From Rutidosis leptorrhynchoides (lineage: Eukaryota > Streptophyta > Magnoliopsida > Asterales > Asteraceae): a DNA stretch of 64,000 nucleotides. Each line of letters begins with the position of its first letter. Position 1 is the first letter of the stretch. A model generated the notes under the pieces. That model had not been told where the DNA came from. It was given only the letters and a program-made list of their open reading frames with translations, and ran no database searches. A program made the translations under genes and the position numbers. Location of the stretch: positions 56,467,501 through 56,531,500 of the forward strand of contig NC_092339.1 of NCBI RefSeq assembly GCF_046630445.1, in the 5' to 3' direction. Below, one piece after another: positions 1 to 11,560 of the stretch.

Positions 1-1164
1 AAAAACATAAAAAAAGAAAAATATATATCTATATTTTTAAGTGTTAAATTAAAAAGTTTTTAATTTTTTTTTAGTTATAAAAACTAATAAGTAATTTTTT
101 GTTAAAATATAAGTTATACTTAAATTATATTTTATAAATATTAAAATCATAAAAAGAAAATAAAAAATCAAAATATATAAAAAAAAATTGAAACTGCCTG
201 AACCAGTTTGAACCTGCAATCATCTGAGACTGCATACCTCCGCAGTCGCGGAGCACTTCTGGGCCTGGATACCGCAGTCGCGGAGCTGTCTAATAGGTCA
301 AACCTCAGACTGCATTTATTACGAAATTAGGGTTATTTAATTATTATTATTATTATTATTAATTAGGGTTTAATTAAATTAATAATTAATTTTAGTTTTA
401 GTTAATTTTGTATTTTAAGTTTTAATTAGTTCTCTTAATTTATAAATTAGTACCTTTTTAATAAATAATATAAAAATATTATTTTTATAAAAATTGTATT
501 TTTATAACTTTAAGTTTTATTTTTATATTTTGTATCTTTTTATTCATTTAGTTCGTAATTTGTATATTTATCGTTCGTAACTAGTTTTAAGTTATAGTAT
601 TTTGCCGTAGTTATTTTATATTTCTAAATTTTTAGGCTTTGCTGTAAAACCCTTTAAGTTCTTTTTCTTTAGATTAAGATTTAGGTGCCTTAGAATTTTG
701 CGACGCCGTTTTAAGATTTTAGTGCCTAATTAAGTTATTGCCATTTTGAATATAGAATTCCTTTAAGCTTTAATACCTTTAGGCGCAACTTTTTAGTCTT
801 AAGTTTTTAGACTTTTTGAGTTTCGACGCTTTACTTTCTTTTTAGTATTTTTCGACTTTTTATTTTTCGACGTTTTTCGACGCGCTTTATCTTTTTCATT
901 TCTACGCTCTAGTTTTTAGGACATATAATTTTCAAAGTTTTCTTTAAATTTCGACGAAAATTATTTTAAGCGGTTAAATTGATAGACATCCAAAATTTTC
1001 CGCTTCGTAGTAATAGTTGGATTTGTTAGTGGCTGAGTTGTGGATTTTTCGATTTACAGGATCCTGGCTCCCTGCTGCATCTTTTGGCTATTCGAAACGT
1101 GGGCAAAAGCAGAAAAGTCTATTAATTTGATAACTTATATAATTTATAATAGGATATTCAGTGA
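1..1164 (+). mobile_element. Probable LTR and 5' untranslated part of an Athila-like Ty3/gypsy element
   Basis: This AT-rich stretch has no supported gene. It lies directly upstream of an Athila-like gag relic, so I read it as the 3' part of an LTR plus the leader. It holds a pair of inverted repeats (238-283), a short ATT run near 340-361, and long T/A-rich tracts. The LTR start lies outside the window. I could not identify a clean primer-binding site; the stretch around 1060-1090 is the likely junction but does not match a tRNA end that I recognise. The assignment rests on position only. Confidence 0.45.
238..283. repeat. Paired inverted repeats in the Athila-like LTR
   Basis: Two dyads are present: CTCCGC-AGTC-GCGGAG at 238-253 and CCGC-AGTC-GCGG at 272-283. 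Their centres are 32 bp apart. They are GC-rich islands in an AT-rich LTR and are followed by an ATT run. The N1 LTRs contain a pair with different sequence but the same spacing. A role as a binding site for a dimeric regulator is an inference. Confidence 0.7.
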
Positions 1165-2065
1165 ATGCACCGAGCAAAACGTTCACAACCTTTCATACGT
1201 TCACCACCTGTAACTCGATCAAGACATCTAGCCAATATTGTCGACGTTATTTTTTCTTTAGAATCATCATCTAGTTGAACAAGTACTCCAATTCAAATTT
1301 TCGATAATCCATTTTTTGAACCCGACTTCACAATTGAGAACCCGGAGGATATTCAAGGACAATTCCAAGATCCTGAACCACTAATCATTCCTCCTGAACC
1401 ACAAACCGTTAAATCAGAATCCTCTAGTGATTCGTATTCAATAAATTCAATTATGGAAGTAACGGAACCTCTAAGTATGGAAGATCGAATGAGAGCCACA
1501 CGCACGGGCCAAGGATACGCCATTATTAAGCCAGACATTAAAGGGAAAAGCCAATATAGTGGTAACTAATCAATGGTAACTAATATAGTGGTACGCCAAA
1601 ATATGAAATCAAAGGACAAATCCTACACATGGTAACTAATCAATGCCAATATAGTGGTACGCCAAAAGAAGATCCAAACGAACATCTTCAAACCTTTAAT
1701 AGGATCTGTACTCTATTCAAAATCAGAGAAGTTGAGGATGAACAGATCTATCTCATGTTGTTTCCCTGGACTTTAAAGGGAGAAGCCAAAGATTGGTTAG
1801 AATCGTTACCTGAAGGGGCGATTGATACATGGGATGTTTTAGTTGAAAATTTTCTTAAAAGATTCTTTCCGGCATCTAAAGCCGTGAGACTTCAAGGATA
1901 AATTGTTACATTTACGCAAAAGCCAAATGAAACTCTATATGAGGCGTGGACAAGATTCAGAAAGTTGTTGAGAGGATGTCCTCAGCATGGTTTAGATACT
2001 TATCAAATAGCATAAATATTCTACCAAGGTTGCGATGTTACTACACGAAAAGACATCGACACAGC
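1165..2065 (+). pseudogene. gag: Degenerate Athila-like gag, cut by insertion of N1
   Basis: Reading starts at the ATG at 1165 and gives a Ser/Thr/Pro-rich N-terminus with in-frame stops at 1276-1278 and 1567-1569. The conserved gag core (Retrotrans_gag type) is in another frame from 1629. It shows a hydrophobic core motif LMLFPWTLKGEAKDWL, then WDVLVENFLKRFFP, and after a stop at 1899-1901 an EAWTRFRKLLRGCPQHG stretch typical of Athila-lineage gag. Another stop is at 2013-2015. Between 1551 and 1667 short blocks are repeated (ATGGTAACTAATCAATG and AATATAGTGGTACGCC), which explains the frame change. Gag would form the capsid of the element; this copy cannot. It ends at 2065, where N1 is inserted after the 5 bp ACAGC. 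Confidence 0.8.
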
Positions 2066-2242
2066 TGTGACAACCCAGAAATTTTTGACCAAATTTAAAC
2101 TTTATCTTTAAATGATTTAACATTTCCGACACGATAAGCAAAGTCTGTAAAGTTGAATCTCAAAATTCTTGAACTATTCAATTACCTTTCGATTGTTCTC
2201 AACGATTCGCGAACAATTATATGTAAATAGATACATATATAT
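2066..2242 (+). repeat. N1 first LTR, left piece
   Basis: Starts TGTGACAACCCAGAAA and matches the beginning of the second LTR at 58920 almost base for base until the TATAT repeat. F1 then interrupts it, and the LTR resumes at 26041. Confidence 0.92.
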
Positions 2243-2445
2243 TGTAGTGACCCGAACTTTTCCATGTTTATATATATTAATTGAGATTGATATTTACATG
2301 ATTAAATGTTTCCAACATGTTAAGCAATCAAACTTGTTAAGAGTTGATTAATTGAAATATGTTTCATATAGACAATTGACCACCCAAGTTGACCGGTGAT
2401 TCACGAACGTTAAAACTTGTAAAAACTATATGATGACATATATAT

Positions 2446-2448
<3 letters not shown>

Positions 2449-2528
<80 letters not shown>
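2449..2528. repeat. TA dinucleotide microsatellite
   Basis: About 40 uninterrupted TA units. The sister LTR has only about 13 bp at the same place (near 22990), so the array expanded after insertion. Confidence 0.95.
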
Positions 2529-2532
<4 letters not shown>

Positions 2533-3192
2533 ACATGATACTATGATAAGTAAACATATCATTAAGTATATTAACAATGAACTACATATGTAAAAACAAG
2601 ACTACTAACTTAATGATTTTTAAACGAGACATATATGTAACGATTATCGTTGTAAAGACATTTAATGTATATATATCATATTAAGAGATATTCATACATG
2701 ATAATATCATGATAATATAATAATTTAAAATCTCATTTGATATTATAAACATTGGGTTAACAACATTTAACAAGATCGTTAACCTAAAGGTTTCAAAATA
2801 ACACTTACATGTAACGACTAACGATGACTTAACGACTCAGTTAAAATGTATATACATGTAGTGTTTTAATATGTATTTATACACTTTTGAAAAACTTCAA
2901 TACACTTATCAAAATACTTCTACTTAACAAAAATGCTTGCAATTACATCCTCGTTCAGTTTCATCAACAATTCTACTCGTATGCACCCCTATTCGTACTC
3001 GTACAATACACAGCTTTCAGATGTATGTACTATTGGTATATATACTCCAATGATCAGCTCTTAGCAGGCCATGTGAGTCACCTAACACATGTGGGAACCA
3101 TCATTTGGCAACTAGCATGAAATATCTCATAAAATTACAAAAATATGAGTAATCATTCATGACTTATTTACATGAAAACAAAATTACATATC

Positions 3193-3202
3193 CTTTATAT
3201 CT
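3193..3202 (+). promoter_or_regulatory. Candidate TATA box of the F1 5' LTR
   Basis: CTTTATATCT is followed within about 35 bp by a CA-rich, CT-rich leader-like tract. The same sequence is kept in every F-family LTR, for example on the minus strand at 43171-43180 in F3. The transcription start has not been observed; this is a consensus-based call. Confidence 0.45.
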
Positions 3203-5563
3203 AATCCATACACCAACGACCAAAAACACCCACAAACACTTTCATTCTTCAATTTTCTTCATATAATTGATCTCTCTCAAGTTATATCTTCAAGTTCTAA
3301 GTGTTCTTCATATATTCTACAAGTTCTAGTTACATAAAATCAAGAATACTTTCAAGTTTGCTAGCTCACTTCCAATCTTGTAAGGTGATCATCCAACCTC
3401 AAGAAATCTTTGTTTCTTACAGTAGGTTATCATTCTAATACAAGGTAATAATCATATTCAAAACTTTGGTTCAATTTCTATAACTATAACAATCTTATTT
3501 CAAGTGATGATCTTACTTGAACTTGTTTTCGTGTCATGATTCTGCTTCAAGAACTTCGAGCCATCCAAGGATCCGTTGAAGCTAGATCCATTTTTCTCTT
3601 TTCCAGTAGGTTTATCCAAGGAACTTAAGGTAGTAATGATGTTCATAACATCATTCGATTCATACATATAAAGCTATCTTATTCGAAGGTTTAAACTTGT
3701 AATCACTAGAACATAGTTTAGTTAATTCTAAACTTGTTCGCAAACAAAAGTTAATCATTCTAACTTGACTTTTAAAATCAACTAAACACATGTTCTATAT
3801 CTATATGATATGCTAACTTAATGATTTAAAACCTGGAAACACGAAAAACACCGTAAAACCGGATTTACGCCGTCGTAGTAACACCGCGGGCTGTTTTAGG
3901 TTAGTTAATTAAAAACTATGATAAACTTTGATTTAAAAGTTGTTATTCTGAGAAAATGATTTTTATTATGAACATGAAACTATATCCAAAAATTATGGTT
4001 AAACTCAAAGTGGAATTATGTTTTCTAAAATGGTCATCTAGACGTCGTTCTTTCGACTGAAATGACTACCTTTACAAAAATGACTTGTAACTTATTTTTC
4101 TGACTATAAACCTATACTTTTTCTGTTTAGATTCATAAAATAGAGTTCAATATGAAACCATAGCAATTTGATTCACTCAAAACGAATTTAAAATGAAGAA
4201 GTTATGGGTAAAACAAGATTGGATAATTTTTCTCATTTTAGCTACGTGAAAATTGGTAACAAATCTATTCCAACCATAACTTAATCAACTTGTATTGTAT
4301 ATTATGTAATCTTGAGATACCATAGACACGTATACAATGTTTCGACCTATCATGTCGACACATCTATATATATTTCGGAACAACCATAGACACTCTATAT
4401 GTGAATGTTGGAGTTAGCTATACGGGGTGGAGGTTGATTCCAAAATATATATAGTTTGAGTTGTGATCAATACTGAGATACGTATACACTGGGTCGTGGA
4501 TTGATTCAAGATAATATTTATCGATTTATTTCTGTACATCTAACTGTGGACAACTAGTTGTAGGTTACTAACGAGGACAACTGACTTAATAAACTTAAAA
4601 CATCAAAATATATTAAAAGTGTTGTAAATATATTTTGAACATACTTTTATATATATGTATATATTGTTATAGGTTCGTGAATCAACCAGTGGCCAAGTCT
4701 TACTTCCCGACGAAGTAAAAATCTGTGAAAGTGAGTTATAGTCCCACTTTTAAAATCTAATATTTTTGGGATGAGAATACATGCAGGTTTTATAAATGAT
4801 TTACAAAATAGACACAAGTACGTGAAACTACATTCTATGGTTGAATTATCGAAATCGAATATGCCCCTTTTTATTAAGTCTGGTAATCTAAGAATTAGGG
4901 AACATACACCCTAATTGACGCAAATCCTAAAGATAGATCTATTGGGCCTAACAAACCCCATCCAAAGTACCGGATGCTTTAGTACTTCGAAATTTATATC
5001 ATATCCGAAGGGTGTCCCGGAATGATGGGGATATTCTTATATATGCATCTTGTTAATGTCGGTTACCAGGTGGTCACCATCTGAATGATTTTTATCTCTA
5101 TGTATGGGATGTGTATTGAAATATGAAATCTTGTGGTCTATTATTATGATTTGATATATATAGGTTAAACCTATAACTCACCAACATTTTTGTTGACGTT
5201 TTAAGCATGTTTATTCTCAGGTGATTATTAAGAGCTTCCGCTGTCGCATACTTAAATAAGGACGAGATTTGGAGTCTATGCTTGTATGATATTGTGTAAA
5301 AACTGCATTTAAGAAACTTATTTTGTTGTAACATATTTGTATTGTAAACCATTATGTAATGGTCGTGTGTAAACAGGATATTTTAGATTATCATTATTTG
5401 ATAATCTACGTAAAGCTTTTTAAACCTTTATTGATGAAATAAAGGTTATGGTTTGTTTTAAAATGAATGCAGTCTTTGAAAAACGTCTCATATAGAGGTC
5501 AAAACCTCGCAACGAAATCAATTAATATGGAACGTTTTTAATCAATAAGAACGGGACATTTCA

Positions 5564-5663
5564 GTTGGTATCCGAGCGTTGGTCTTAGAGAACCAGAATT
5601 TTGCATTAGTGTGTCTTATCGAGTTTGTTAGGATGCATTAGTGAGTCTGGACTTCGACCGTGT
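5564..5663 (+). promoter_or_regulatory. F1 primer-binding site and conserved leader
   Basis: TGGTATCCGAGC at 5566-5577 fits a PBS for initiator tRNA-Met (usual TGGTATCAGAGC) with one mismatch. Downstream, 5632-5663 holds the block GATGCATTAGTGAGTCTGGA followed by CTTCGACCGTGT. This block is nearly identical in N1, N2, F2 and F3. Conservation across families with different genes suggests an RNA packaging or dimerisation signal (inference). Confidence 0.8.
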
Positions 5664-5772
5664 TTACTTGAAAAATGATTGCTTAACAAATTTTGTTGGA
5701 AACTATATATTTTTAACATGTGAATATTATGTGATATATTAATCTCTTAACGCGTTTGATATTATGTGATAG

Positions 5773-6387
5773 ATGTCTACCTCTAGAACAAGTCCCATTG
5801 ACTCACCTAATAATAATGAAGAGTCAAATGTAAATTGGAATGATTCGTGGACTGATTCACAAGTTCCCGAAGAGGAACCGGAAGAAGAGTCAGAACCGAA
5901 AGAAGAATCGGAACCGGAAGAAGAATCGGAACCGGATGAAGAAATAGAACCGGTGGGGGAAATAATAAAACGGTTAAGTAAAAGAAAATCCTCAACCAAC
6001 CGACCAAGGTTAATTATGGTCAATGGTGTTTCCGCCAAGGAAGCAAAATATTGGGAGGATTACCAATTCTCCGATGAATCGGATTCCGACGAGAATTCCG
6101 ATGATGTTATAGAAATTACCCCAACTGAATTTAAAAAGGCAACAGAAAATAATAAGGGAAAGGGCATAAAAATAGAGAAATCTAATTCCAACCCCGATGA
6201 ACTTTATATGTATCGTCAACCCTCGAAGTCCTTAAGTTGTAACAATGACCCGGGAACCTCTAAACCACCAGGTTTTTCTAAACCAATGTGGAAAACGACG
6301 GCTCGTATTAGGGGAACATCATATATCCCTGGAAACTTGGCAAAACGAACCAAAACCGAACAAGAAGAAACAAGAGAGTCGGAATAA
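5773..6387 (+). CDS. F-family ORF1, acidic low-complexity protein (204 aa)
   Basis: An intact ORF between leader and F-box ORF. The first third is Ser/Asn-rich and then strongly acidic, with a six-residue repeat of the type EEESEP (18-nt unit) around residues 33-57. A basic stretch IIKRLSKRKSSTNRP (about residues 64-78) could be a nuclear localisation signal. Next come a block with VNGVSAKEAKYWEDYQFSDE, a second acidic patch, a Lys-rich patch, and a C-terminus with KRTKTE. There is no enzymatic motif, zinc finger or membrane segment. It is not gag, which lies further downstream. An AG with an upstream CTTAAC precedes the ATG directly and could be a splice acceptor. The same ORF is open in F2 and F3, so it is a genuine family gene. 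Function unknown. Confidence 0.75.
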   Translation: MSTSRTSPIDSPNNNEESNVNWNDSWTDSQVPEEEPEEESEPKEESEPEEESEPDEEIEPVGEIIKRLSKRKSSTNRPRLIMVNGVSAKEAKYWEDYQFSDESDSDENSDDVIEITPTEFKKATENNKGKGIKIEKSNSNPDELYMYRQPSKSLSCNNDPGTSKPPGFSKPMWKTTARIRGTSYIPGNLAKRTKTEQEETRESE

Positions 6388-6490
6388 GATAGTTGTATTC
6401 GTGTGGTGTAACATATGTAATATAGTGTGCTTATGCTTTATGATATATGTAAAAATTGCTTGTATTAATAAGTATTTTTTTTTTATGAAT

Positions 6491-6512
6491 CTAACTCTTG
6501 TCTATTTTACAG
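6491..6512 (+). promoter_or_regulatory. Candidate splice acceptor upstream of the F1 F-box ORF
   Basis: CTAAC branch-point consensus at 6491-6495, then a pyrimidine-rich run ending TTTTACAG at 6512, 14 bp before the F-box ATG at 6527. The motif is conserved in F2 and F3. No spliced RNA is available to confirm use. Confidence 0.5.
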
Positions 6513-6526
6513 TATAAAAACACAAA

Positions 6527-7213
6527 ATGGATAGACAACCCAATATTTTAAGAGACCTACCCGGAGACATGATTGATGAAATCTTGTCTAGAGTCGGTCA
6601 GAATTCTTCGGCACAACTATTTAAGGCGAGATCAGTTTGTAAGACATTCGAAGAACGTTCCAAGAATGCCTTGGTTTATAAAAGGCTTTCGTTCGAAAGA
6701 TGGGGGATATCGCATTGGGAAATCCATAAGTTACGATGTGTTTACTTTGACGCATATATTGCGGGGAACCCAAATGCTATTTTACGCAATGGGTTAAGAA
6801 ATTATTTTGACTCAATATATCCGAATATTGGACTTCGTGATTTAGAAAAAGCGGCTAACATGCAACATAAAGAAGCATGTTATGCTTACGGATTAGCAAT
6901 GTTCGCTTCTCACCAAAGTGAGAACAAGAACATCGGGCTACAACTATTAAACAAAACGTTCCCATAAGTGACGGAGTCGGTAATTGGGGTAAGAAATGAG
7001 GTTTTTAGATTGTTACGGGACTGTTGGACATTACGTAACCCACGTCCCTTTGACGACGTTACAACACGCTGTCTTATCAACGGCCATAACGGTTATGTTC
7101 CACAAGACCAAGGATGGGAAGTAATCCTAGTAAAACCAGAATGCATGACTTGTTCTGGACGTATGAATTACGTATCTTTATTGCCTTTGCTGAACGACTT
7201 GTGTACTAGCTAG
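6527..7213 (+). pseudogene. F-box protein ORF of F1, broken
   Basis: Homologous to the intact 227-aa ORF of F3. The N-terminal F-box (LPGDMIDEILSRVGQNS, then VCKTFEERS) would bind SKP1 in an SCF ubiquitin ligase, as is known for F-box proteins. Compared with F3, a Gln codon has become TAA at 6965-6967 (codon 147), and one T is missing near 7153, which shifts the last residues into an unrelated tail. The protein would stop after the middle region that contains an alpha-helical segment resembling a Sel1-like repeat (DLEKAANMQHKEACYAYGLA). Probably non-functional, unless the truncated form with the F-box retains some activity. Confidence 0.8.
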
Positions 7214-7401
7214 AATTATCTTCACAACCATCTTGTATCAAATTTATTGTGTGCTATATTTCATGCTATATGTAAAATAAGCGGTATTGTAAGTTTGTAA
7301 AATATTGTGTAAAAGTTTGAACGCGAAATATTATTATAATCAGTTTTTCATATAGAATTGTAGTAGTTGAATTGTATATTAGCTACTAAGTATGAACTTA
7401 A

Positions 7402-7418
7402 CGGGTAGGTACTACCCG
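7402..7418. other. Internal PPT-core hairpin of F1
   Basis: CGGGTAG-GTA-CTACCCG is a perfect 7-bp stem with a 3-nt loop, preceded by TTAA. The string TTAACGGGTAGGTA is identical to the core of the 3' PPT at 22771-22784. It lies between the F-box ORF and gag. A second PPT (central PPT-like) or an RNA hairpin are the two plausible roles. Confidence 0.7.
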
Positions 7419-7514
7419 AATTTAAACTTATAAAACGCTAATATGAAGAAAAATCTTTTATAAATGAGTTCATATTATGCTACGAAATACTATTAACTAC
7501 TCTTAATATTCTGT

Positions 7515-9814
7515 ATGATTAACTTGTTCCATTTGACTATTTTGAAGGAAATGGCACCGACTACTCGACACACCGTGAATATGAATGAAGAGGAATTCCG
7601 TACTTTTCTAGCTTCAAACATAGCCGCAGTACAGGCTGCGCTACATACCAACAATAACCTTGGATCTAGCAGTATAGGAAATCGTGTAGGATGCACCTAC
7701 AAAAAATTCACTGCCTGCAAACCTTTGGAATTTGATGGAACCGAAGGACCGATCGGATTGAAACGGTGGACCGAGAAGGTCGAATCGGTGTTTGCCATAA
7801 GTAAGTGTACTGAAGAGGACAAAGTGAAGTATGCTACGCATACCTTCACAGGTTCTGCGTTAACATGGTGGAATACCTATCTAGAGCAAGTGGGACAAGA
7901 CGATACGTACGCACTACCGTGGTCAGCATTCAAGCACTTGATGAACGAGAAGTACCGTCCCAGAACCGAGGTCAATAAGCTCAAGACAGAACTTAGAGGG
8001 TTACGAACCCAAGGATTTGATATTACCACGTACGAAAGACGATTCACAGAATTGTGCCTATTGTGTCCGGGAGCATTCGAAGATGAGGAAGAGAAGATCG
8101 ACGCGTTTGTGAAAGGATTATCGGAAAGAATCCAAGAAGATATAAGTTCACACGAGCCCGCCTCCATACAACAGACATGTAGAATGGCTCACAAACTAGT
8201 GAACCAGATTGAAGAAAGAATTAAAGAACAGACTGCTGAAGAGGCCAATGTGAAGCAAGTCAAAAGAAAGTGGGAGGAAAACGGTGATAAGAATCACCAA
8301 TACAACAACAACAGCAATTACAACAATAATCGCAACAATTATCCCAACAATCGCAACATCAATCGCAACTACAACAAACGGCCCAACAACAACAACAACA
8401 ACAACAGCAACTACAACAATCATCCCAACAACAATAATAACCGCAACAACAACAACAATCAGAAGCAACTATGCCAAAGGTGTGAAAAGTATCACTCGGG
8501 GTTCTGCACCAAATTTTGTAAAAAATGTAAAAGAAATGGTCATAGTGCGGCGAAGTGTGAGGTCTACGGACCAGGGGTTAATAGAACGAAAGGAACAAAT
8601 GGTGTCGGAACGAGTAATGGCGGAGCAAGTAGTGTCGGAGCAAGTTATGCCAATGTAGTTTGTTATAAATGTGGAAAACCGGGCCACATATTAGAAATTG
8701 CCCGAACCAGGAGAACACGAATGGACAAGGCCGCGGAAGAGTTTTCAATATTAATGCGGCAGAGGCACAGGAAGACCCGGAGCTTGTTACGGGTACGTTT
8801 CTTATTGACAATAAATCTGCTTACGTTTTATTTGATTCGGGTGCGGATAGAAGCTATATGAGTAGAGATTTTTGTGCTAAATTAAGTTGTCCATTGACGC
8901 CTTTGGATAGTAAATTTTTACTCGAATTAGCAAATGGTAAATTAATTTCAGCAGATAATATATGTTGGAATCGAGAAATTAAACTGGTTAGCGAAACATT
9001 TAAGATTGATTTGATACCAGTAGAGTTAGGGAGTTTTGATGTGATAATCGGTATGGACTGGTTGAAAGAAGTGAAAGCAGAGATCGTTTGTTACAAAAAT
9101 GCAATTCGCATTATACGAGAAAAAGGAAAACCCTTAATGGTGTACGGAGAAAAGGGAAACACGAAGCTACATCTTATTAGTAATTTGAAGGCACAAAAAC
9201 TAATAAGAAAAGGTTGCTATGCTGTTCTAGCACACGTCGAGAAAGTACAAACTGAAGAAAAGAGCATCAATGATGTTCCCGTTGCAAAAGAATTTCCCGA
9301 TGTATTTCCGAAAGAATTACCGGGATTACCCCCACATCGATCCGTTGAATTTCAAATAGATCTTGTACCAGGAGCTGCACCAATAGCTCGTACTCCTTAC
9401 GAACTCGCACCCAGCGAGATGAAAGAACTGCAAAGCCAATTACAAGAACTTTTAGAGCGTGGTTTCATTCGACCAAGCACATCACCGTGGGGAGCTCCTG
9501 TTTTGTTTGTCAAGAAGAAAGATGGTACATTCAGGTTGTGTATCGACTACCGAGAGTTGAACAAACTTACCATCAGGAACCGTTACCCACTACCGAGAAT
9601 CGATGACTTATTTGATCAACTATAAGGCTCGTCTGTTTATTCAAAGATTGACTTACGTTCCGGGTATCATCAAATGCGGGTGAAAGAAGATGATATTCCA
9701 AAGACTTCTTTCAGAACACGTTACGGTCATTACGAGTTTATGGTCATGCCGTTTGGTTTAACTAATGCACCAGCTGTGTTCATGGACCTTATGAACCGAG
9801 TGTGTGGACCATAC
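7515..9814 (+). pseudogene. gag-pol: gag-pol of F1, 5' part (gag, protease, start of RT)
   Basis: Collinear with the intact F3 polyprotein. It contains the gag core, an Asn-rich region coded by CAA/AAC repeats (about 8290-8460), CCHC knuckles, the aspartic protease motif [10 protein letters not shown], and RT up to MNRVCGPY. The better-context ATG is at 7551 (GAAATGGCA) rather than 7515. Defects: a one-base deletion near 8690, just after the CYKCGKPGH knuckle, shifts the frame so that pol continues in a second frame; CAA has become TAA at 9623-9625 after IDDLFDQL; N2 then splits RT at 9815 after the 5-bp CATAC. The rest of pol is at 20444-22750. Confidence 0.92.
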
Positions 9815-11464
9815 TGTAACGACCCGTCCTTATCCACCTGGACGAAGTCATCAACATTTGGTCCCATTGCGATGATCGACTCCAAGTAATATCCTTAAAA
9901 TGAGCAAATGCACAGCGGAAGACATAATTCGTACCTGAGAATAAACATGCTTAAAAGTGTCAACCAAAAGGTTGGTGAGTTCATAGGTTCATCATAACAA
10001 TCTTTTTAATATATTAATAGACCACAAGATTTCATAACTATAAACATAATACACTCGCAAGTGTATGTAAAGCATTCTAAGTGGTTGAGCACTTGGTAAC
10101 CATACTTAACTATTAATCAATGTCGCATATTCCCTTTATTATGAAATATCTCTACACTGTACCAAGTGTAGCCTACAAAACGAAGTACTGTGCAACCGTT
10201 GAATACTGGTCGTCCAGTCTGGTTGGGGTTGTCAGGCCCGATAGATCTATCAACAGGATTCGCGTTTACAATACCACATGTAAATAGTAGTTACCAAGCT
10301 ACAGGGAAGTATGCCAGTGGTACAACTCAACGTAGAATATATTTTTAAGTACTTGTGTCTATTTTGTAAACATTTATAAAAACAGCGCATGTATTCTCAG
10401 CCCAAAAATATATATTGCAAAAGCAATTAAAAAGGGAGCAAATGAAACTCACCATACTGTATTCTGTAGTAAAAATACATATGACGGCATTGAACAACTG
10501 AACAATACAGGGTTGGACTCGGATTCACGAACCTATATTATTTATATATTTTTATATGTTGATCAATATTTGTCTGATAATTTAATTCAAGTCATAGTGT
10601 ACCGCAATCCTAATGCTCGAGACTAATACACAAAAATCAACAAAAGTCAGTTTGACTCAAAAATGTTTTCCAAAATTTATACATGATTAATATATACTTT
10701 ATATATCGTCGTTTTATATTTTTAAATAATTTAAAAAGATTTACTAGAGTAAATAATATAATTCTTTTATTAATAAATATAATTTTATATAAAAATATAC
10801 TTTTATATATCTTAAGTAATAAAATTTATAAATTTCATTTGATATCATAAAAATATTATGATAGGTTTTATTAAGGTAATTATATTATTTGTATTACATA
10901 TTTATTTGATAAAATAACATTGGTAATAATAATAAGTAAAAGTTGTATTATTTTGTAATAATAATGATTATTATCCTATTAATAAAAATATTAATTTTTA
11001 TATTTACTAAAAATGATGTTATGATAAAATGAGAGTTCTAACTCATAAAAATAATGAAATTTCATATTAACATTGATATTCCCCTTAAATATAATAATTT
11101 TTGTAAAAATGATATTTTTAATATTAATAATACTTTTAATAATAATAGTGATAAAAATAATGAAAAATGATAATTTTATCTATATCAATGTCTTACAATA
11201 TTTTAAATTTCATCATGATACCCATACTCATTATTTCCTAATCGATTTGTTAGTAACTTTTAATTCGTCTTTTATATCACGTTCATTTGGATGATAGTAA
11301 TAGTAGTTATAATAATTAAGTGTTACTTAATATTATAATACTAATAATAATAAATGTTATGATAATATTAATGCTAATAACTATTTTAATGATAAAAATA
11401 ATAATGGTACTAATTATAATTTTAACGATAATAATAAAAATAAATATAAATATAATTTTTAATG

Positions 11465-11560
<96 letters not shown>

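Larger units (their letters stand above)
2243..5563 (+). repeat. F1 5' LTR (3321 bp)
   Basis: TG...CA ends. It matches the 3' LTR at 22786-26035 throughout, with scattered substitutions plus an expanded TA array at 2449-2528. A candidate TATA box (CTTTATATCT) is at 3193-3202. The next 60 bp are C/A- and CTT-rich, like plant 5' leaders. A good splice-donor context AAG/GTAATAATC occurs at 3442-3453 and a candidate AATAAA poly(A) signal at 5438-5443. A 77-codon frame at 2887-3120 lies upstream of the TATA box and is open in every F-family LTR copy here, but no domain is visible. Confidence 0.92.

Noticed and set aside
8196..8468. Val/Ile-rich 90-codon frame antisense to gag (also 37903-38178)
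   Set aside because: It is the complement of the CAA/AAC repeat coding the Asn-rich linker; low complexity, a shadow of gag.
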